Shown piece by piece: positions 4,981 to 8,773 of a DNA stretch of 8,773 bases; position 1 is the first letter of the stretch, and every line of letters begins with the position of its first letter. Below the pieces are notes generated by a model. It saw only the letters and a program-made list of their open reading frames with translations. It had not been told where the DNA came from and did not search any database. The position numbers and the translations under genes are program-made. Source of the stretch: Bacteroidota bacterium (GTDB taxonomy: Bacteria; Bacteroidota; Ignavibacteria; Kryptoniales; JAKASW01); assembly GCA_021789755.1 (NCBI GenBank), contig JAJYJD010000138.1, forward strand, positions 1 through 8,773, written 5' to 3'.

Positions 4981-7770
4981 TTATTTCTGCTCTGAACCAC
5001 CGCGCAAATCGCTTCCCGACCTTTCCTTCATCATAGTCTGAAGCTGTTTTATACGATCGGCGATGGCCTGACTACCGGGGAAACGCTCCTGTAACATTTC
5101 GAGGACCGCTATCGATTTTCCGTATTCGCTTTTCATGTCATATATGCCGAGTAGAACCGAGTAAGGATTGTACGCACTCCTGACATCGTCCGGATTTTCT
5201 GCGATCGCTTCGATCGCGTCCTTCTCCACAATGCCCGCAAACCTGTGAAACTGCGGCATCGCACCAGCGAGAAAATACAAGCGCGCGATATAACTGAGCT
5301 CGCGGTAATCTGACGGGATCGATTCGATAGGTAGTTTCGCCTCCATCGAGTCGAGCGTCGCGACACACTTATCGTTCTCGTTATGTGCCTGGTAATATGA
5401 AGCAAGCGTCACGAAGGAATCACGCAGAGTGTAAAGCATGTTCCTCGTGTTGCTGTCGTAGTAGATCCCGGGCTTGTCCAGTCCTTTATACATAAACCCG
5501 TAATCCTGGTGGCGATCGTAACTGGCCGGCTCGTTGAGAACGCACCTCTCCATCACCGGAGCGTTTATCCTGTCGGGGTAAGGCACATTAGCAGGGACCG
5601 GCGACAATTCGTAGACAAGTCCCTGCCTTACGAAATAGTTACCAAGCCCGATCCAGTCATGCGGAGGAACCCCGATCCCGAAACAGATCGGACGCCGCCA
5701 TTGGTTCGCCGTGACAATGCTGTTGATCATGAGATCCTGAACCCTGACGCCGCGGAGTGCTCCGCTTCCGATCGTCGGGTCCATAATGTACTGTATGTAG
5801 CCTGTATCAGTCGCGCTCGTATCGGGGAATCCGAATTCCTTATATACTTCGGGCGGTACCGGCAGTCGGAATGTCTTCGGCTGCCATTCGACACCTCCCA
5901 TATGTGCGATTTGTTCGATCTCTCCGTCCGTGTACGTGAACGGGACTTTCTGAGCGCCGTGAGGAGTGTCGTCCCTGAGCTGCAAAAGGTACCAGCCAGT
6001 ATTCGCAAGGCTGAGACAGATTACCCGTACGTCCGTTCGTATTCCCAGTGTCTCCTGCAAATACCACAATGGAAATGTGTCATTGTCCCCGCCTGTGAAG
6101 AGTATCGCGTTGCGCGGACAGGACTGGAGAATATCGTAAGAGACATCGAAGGGCGCGTAGTTGCCGTGGCGGTCGTGACTGAACAGGTTCTCCCTGAACA
6201 TATTTACAGGCGACGCGACAAGCAGAACCACTGCAGTTATCCCGGCGACGACGCCTTTCATTTTCAATTTCGGCACTTTGCGAGCCAATATTTCCATTAT
6301 TCCCGACGCCCCGATTCCGACCCACATGGCGAATACAAAGAACGATCCGACAAAGAAGTAATCGCGCTCCCGAGGCTGAGGATCCGCCATATTAAAATAC
6401 ACTGCGAGTGCAAATCCCATAACTATGAACATCGTCATGAATACCGACGCGAGCTTCGTGTCTTCTTTGAAGTGGTACCACATTCCGAAGAGTGCAAGGA
6501 GGAATGGAATGGCAAAATACCTTGCCGGGAATCCGGGCTCTCCGTCGTGCCAGCCGCCAGGCGGGCCGAACAGCACGACGGGCGCGTCCTGAATGTCCCC
6601 GGCTCGCCCGATAAAATTGAAACCGAGATAGCGGAGATACATGTGGCTCAACTGGTACGACCAAAAATAATCAAGATCGGACGAGTACTTTGCGTAGTTC
6701 GCCTGGTATACCGGATCGGAGCTCCACCTTCTCGGCCAGAGAGCCGGTTGCCTGCCGTACTGCTCGCGCTCGAGATAGCCGACAAGGCGCTGCAACGTGG
6801 CAGGATTGTTTTCGTTGATCGGAGGGTTCGCATTCGCGCGGACGTAGATAAGGGCATACGTTGAATATCCCATCAGAACGAAAAGTCCCGAAAGCAGGAC
6901 CATGTTCAGAGTCCATTTCTTCGACTTCTCAGATTTCCGTACACCGTAGATTGCAAGCAACAGAAGTGCAGGCGGAATCATCTGTATGAAAACGTCGTGG
7001 GTGAATTTAAGCGGGCCGAAATCCCAGCCGCCGCCGAGCATGGTTACCATCCACTTCACTATCCCAGGGTAGATTACAAAGAAGCCAAGTAGCGCGATCA
7101 TTCCGAATTTGATGAACTGCTTCCATTCAAATTCATATTTCCTGAAATAGACAAGAACCGCGATCGGGAAATAGGACAGGAGGCATAGTTGATGCACTCC
7201 GCCCGACAGCCCGAGGAAATATGCGGCGAGGAGCAGGTATTTCATATTACCGTTCTTTTCAGATTCGTCGAACCATACCATGCCGAGCCAGACAATGAGC
7301 GATATGAAGAAAATGCTCATCGCGAAGAGCCCCGACTCCGCCGCATTGAACCAGAAAGTGTCGCTGACCGCAAGCGTGAGTGCACCGATGGCTGAGGCAC
7401 CGTACACAGACAATGCAGTCACGAAGTCTTCCGCCGCCCCTTTCCACCTTGATATGACCCTGACTCCAATGAGGTACAGGAACATGATTGCAAGAGCACT
7501 CGCCAGCCCTGAAACCAGGTTCATTCGCATGGCAATGTCCCTGACGACCGGGATCATAGATGCGATTCTGGTGACAATCTCGAACAGCGGCGCGCCAGGC
7601 GGATGAGGGACTTCGAGCGTCGGCGAAGTGGCGGCATACTCAGCGCAATCCCAGTAAGCGACGGATAATTGTGCAGTCAGGGAATAAAGCGTCATCGTCA
7701 GCAGGAAGATCCCGAGCGCAACGCACCTGTTGAGACATTTATATCGTTTTGAATTGTTCCGGCAGTTCAT
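4981..7770 (-). CDS. DUF2723-family membrane glycosyltransferase (GT-C type, GT117/TMEM260-like)
   Basis: This is a 929-residue integral membrane protein. After a hydrophobic first helix (about 16-34) comes WDCAEYAA with D41 and E44, then the conserved HPPGAP (56-61). This is the hallmark N-terminal DUF2723 segment, with the acidic D..E pair expected in the first extracytoplasmic loop of GT-C enzymes. Roughly a dozen helices follow to about residue 535. A long soluble part then contains FTGGDNDTFPLWYLQ, also typical of the family. The last 170 residues are helical with TPR-like spacing. The human relative TMEM260 is a protein O-mannosyltransferase, so a role in glycosylating exported proteins from a lipid-linked sugar is likely but inferred. 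I chose the ATG at 7768-7770 because GGAG lies 7 bases upstream and the hydrophobic helix follows directly. The open frame extends 31 codons further to 7863, without support. Confidence 0.92.
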   Translation of the reverse strand: MNCRNNSKRYKCLNRCVALGIFLLTMTLYSLTAQLSVAYWDCAEYAATSPTLEVPHPPGAPLFEIVTRIASMIPVVRDIAMRMNLVSGLASALAIMFLYLIGVRVISRWKGAAEDFVTALSVYGASAIGALTLAVSDTFWFNAAESGLFAMSIFFISLIVWLGMVWFDESEKNGNMKYLLLAAYFLGLSGGVHQLCLLSYFPIAVLVYFRKYEFEWKQFIKFGMIALLGFFVIYPGIVKWMVTMLGGGWDFGPLKFTHDVFIQMIPPALLLLAIYGVRKSEKSKKWTLNMVLLSGLFVLMGYSTYALIYVRANANPPINENNPATLQRLVGYLEREQYGRQPALWPRRWSSDPVYQANYAKYSSDLDYFWSYQLSHMYLRYLGFNFIGRAGDIQDAPVVLFGPPGGWHDGEPGFPARYFAIPFLLALFGMWYHFKEDTKLASVFMTMFIVMGFALAVYFNMADPQPRERDYFFVGSFFVFAMWVGIGASGIMEILARKVPKLKMKGVVAGITAVVLLVASPVNMFRENLFSHDRHGNYAPFDVSYDILQSCPRNAILFTGGDNDTFPLWYLQETLGIRTDVRVICLSLANTGWYLLQLRDDTPHGAQKVPFTYTDGEIEQIAHMGGVEWQPKTFRLPVPPEVYKEFGFPDTSATDTGYIQYIMDPTIGSGALRGVRVQDLMINSIVTANQWRRPICFGIGVPPHDWIGLGNYFVRQGLVYELSPVPANVPYPDRINAPVMERCVLNEPASYDRHQDYGFMYKGLDKPGIYYDSNTRNMLYTLRDSFVTLASYYQAHNENDKCVATLDSMEAKLPIESIPSDYRELSYIARLYFLAGAMPQFHRFAGIVEKDAIEAIAENPDDVRSAYNPYSVLLGIYDMKSEYGKSIAVLEMLQERFPGSQAIADRIKQLQTMMKERSGSDLRGGSEQK

Positions 7771-7777
7771 ATCTAAA

Positions 7778-7808
7778 CTCCAATCTGCATTCCCAATGCG
7801 CTGGGAAT
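7778..7808 (-). promoter_or_regulatory. Leader hairpin and ribosome binding site of the DUF2723 gene
   Basis: ATTCCCA (7789-7795) and TGGGAAT (7802-7808) form a perfect 7-bp inverted repeat with a six-base loop. It sits just upstream of the GGAG ribosome binding site (7778-7781) that supports the start at 7770. In the mRNA this hairpin would end 7 bases before the site, close enough to influence ribosome access. It could equally be a DNA operator. Confidence 0.35.
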
Positions 7809-7904
7809 AAGTTATCGATCGTGAAATCGTGATCTGCTGTAATTGACCGCGATCTGAACACATGTCCGGACCGGGATGTTACGATTGGGTTTTAGCTCTG
7901 CCGA

Positions 7905-8483
7905 CTATTTCTTCGTTTGAAGGTATTCCCTGGTGTGCGCGACAAAATCGTCCGCATGGAGAGTCATTCCGAATCCGCCGTCTCTCTCCGGGACCAATCC
8001 GTCTGTAGCTACGTTAGAGGCTTGCCGGCCGACCATCGCCTTCCCCGCGTCGGTGGACAGCACAGCAGTGCCGGCTCCCGTTTTGTCGAGGTAGTTATCG
8101 GCTCCTTTTTCACCGCTGCCATCGGAGACCATCGTTGAACCAGCTTTCACGGAGGTGATGTCGGATCGAGCATCCGCTGTGCGGAGATTTTCGATAGCCA
8201 TCAGGTAACGGCCGGAGTCGCCCCACACGCAGTCTTCCGGCCTCACGATGGTTGCGGTAGTTTTTGTTCCTCGCATTGATATGTGAAGAGAGGCATGTGA
8301 ATCGAAACCGGGCGTGATGACGCCGGGTGCGGGCGCTGCCATCGCGGCAACGGCTTTGCATTTAGGAAGGAAAAGCGAAGCGAACAACATCAGCACAGTC
8401 ACCGCCACTCCGATGCCGACGGTTTTCCGCCCCGCTTGTTCAGCGGAGTTCATGTCGGCATTTCGCTCTGATCGAGTTAGCAT
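7905..8483 (-). CDS. Predicted exported protein of unknown function
   Basis: The frame encodes 192 residues. A basic stretch (GRK) is followed by a hydrophobic segment, VGIGVAVTVLMLFASLFLP (about 22-40). Then comes a run rich in alanine (AVAAMAAPAP) that offers signal peptidase I sites, so the protein is probably secreted or periplasmic, or anchored by this helix. The mature part is small, polar, rich in Gly, Thr and Asp, with two cysteines in the whole protein (one in the signal region, one in RPEDCVWGDSGRYL). I recognise no family. A second ATG at 8451-8453 would give 182 residues with a more usual signal-peptide length. Neither start has a clear ribosome binding site, so the start is uncertain. 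It lies 134 bases upstream of the DUF2723 gene on the same strand and could share its transcript. Confidence 0.75.
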   Translation of the reverse strand: MLTRSERNADMNSAEQAGRKTVGIGVAVTVLMLFASLFLPKCKAVAAMAAPAPGVITPGFDSHASLHISMRGTKTTATIVRPEDCVWGDSGRYLMAIENLRTADARSDITSVKAGSTMVSDGSGEKGADNYLDKTGAGTAVLSTDAGKAMVGRQASNVATDGLVPERDGGFGMTLHADDFVAHTREYLQTKK

Positions 8484-8563
8484 GTGACTATTTTATGAGA
8501 ATATCCGTTCAAAATCAATCAACGGCGCGGGCGGATTGGAGCACTCGGTTTCTCGAAAGCAGC

Positions 8564-8581
8564 ACACTGATGACACAGATG
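8564..8581. repeat. Tandem 9-base repeat, possibly part of a dispersed element
   Basis: ACACTGATG (8564-8572) is followed directly by ACACAGATG (8573-8581), differing at one base. Similar 'CATCTGTGTCATC' strings, read on the minus strand, occur in intergenic repeats of many environmental bacterial genomes as I remember them. Whether this is one copy of a dispersed repeat cannot be decided from a single window. Confidence 0.35.
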
Positions 8582-8644
8582 AAAACGAGATTTTTACTGA
8601 TTGAATTACCAACCGGTGAAATCACCCTCGCCTTGATCTCGACA

Positions 8645-8671
8645 GAGTCGGCGGACTCAGACGGAGTCTGC
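8645..8671. repeat. Three-arm set of mutually exclusive hairpins
   Basis: GAGTC (8645-8649), GACTC (8654-8658) and GAGTC (8664-8668) allow the middle arm to pair with either neighbour, with loops of 4 or 5 bases. The second pairing extends to 8 pairs with one G-T (8651-8658 with 8664-8671). A third option is CAGAC/GTCTG (8658-8662 with 8666-8670). Such alternation can be seen in attenuators but also in simple degenerate repeats. Confidence 0.35.
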
Positions 8672-8773
8672 GGCCTCTCCGGTTGAGGGAGGAGAACCAT
8701 AGAACAAGGGTCTCACGGAACGAATTATTTATAATAGGCTTGCCCGTGTGAATCTGTTCTTTTTTCTGTGTAC

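Larger units (their letters stand above)
8484..8773. other. Non-coding region upstream of the exported protein, with repeat-like structure
   Basis: No convincing gene is visible in these 290 bases. Two short overlapping open frames (8495-8686 plus, 8515-8700 minus) cover the same DNA on opposite strands and show no domain. Sequence features are a tandem 9-base repeat (8564-8581), a set of competing hairpins (8645-8671) and an AT-rich stretch with a perfect TATAAT at 8730-8735 on the plus strand that lacks a -35 at 17 bases. On the minus strand TAAAAT at 8490-8495 might be the -10 of the exported-protein gene. Confidence 0.45.

Noticed and set aside
5509..6864. Plus-strand open frame of 451 codons opposite the DUF2723 gene
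   Set aside because: It lies wholly inside the strongly supported minus-strand gene and its translation is rich in Arg, His and Val with no fold or motif; it is an antisense shadow caused by codon bias.
7771..7863. Extension of the DUF2723 protein to an upstream ATG at 7863
   Set aside because: The extra 31 residues are polar and unlike the family N-terminus, whereas the ATG at 7770 has a GGAG site and immediately precedes the first helix.
8495..8700. Overlapping small open frames on both strands near the right edge
   Set aside because: Both cover the same DNA, neither has a domain or convincing start, and the sequence looks repeat-like.
8730..8735. Perfect TATAAT as a plus-strand promoter
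   Set aside because: No -35-like sequence about 17 bases upstream and no gene is visible downstream before the window ends.

Overview
The window looks like chromosomal DNA of a bacterium from the Bacteroidota/Chlorobi/Ignavibacteria (FCB) side of the tree. Three things suggest this: a DUF2723-type GT-C membrane glycosyltransferase, a family concentrated in that group; a tRNA gene without an encoded CCA end, preceded by a box matching the Bacteroidetes -7 consensus TAnnTTTG; and roughly balanced base composition. Several genes have clear Shine-Dalgarno sites (AGGAG, GGAG). That fits Ignavibacteria-like or related lineages better than classical Bacteroidia, but it is inference, not proof.

Layout. 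Positions 1-111 hold a short open frame cut by the window edge. Positions 291-376 are tRNA-Leu(CAA) on the plus strand. Positions 377-812 hold no convincing gene. From 4478 down to 813 lies a compact minus-strand cluster in transcription order: aldo/keto reductase, hydroxynitrile-lyase-like cupin, short CMD-like protein, SDR oxidoreductase, small membrane protein, AraC-family regulator. Gaps are 16 to about 50 bp, with two 4-bp ATGA overlaps, so it is probably one operon. Positions 4479-4980 are non-coding and rich in inverted repeats, including a possible terminator for the next gene. Positions 4981-7770 encode the large DUF2723 protein, and 7905-8483 encode a small exported protein of unknown function, both on the minus strand. 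Positions 8484-8773 are non-coding with repeat-like structure.

How the genes may work together. The two NAD(P)H-dependent reductases (AKR and SDR), the metal-binding cupin, the CMD relative and an AraC regulator resemble bacterial modules for carbonyl or electrophile detoxification or small-molecule redox chemistry, with the regulator probably controlling its own operon. The substrate cannot be read from the sequence. The DUF2723 protein is an envelope enzyme expected to glycosylate exported proteins; the neighbouring secreted protein might be related to it, but only proximity supports that.

I saw no CRISPR array, intact insertion sequence, phage gene or rRNA. The genes present belong mostly to known families. 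The less explained items are the truncated CMD protein, the small membrane protein overlapping the regulator, the unknown exported protein and the structured intergenic regions.
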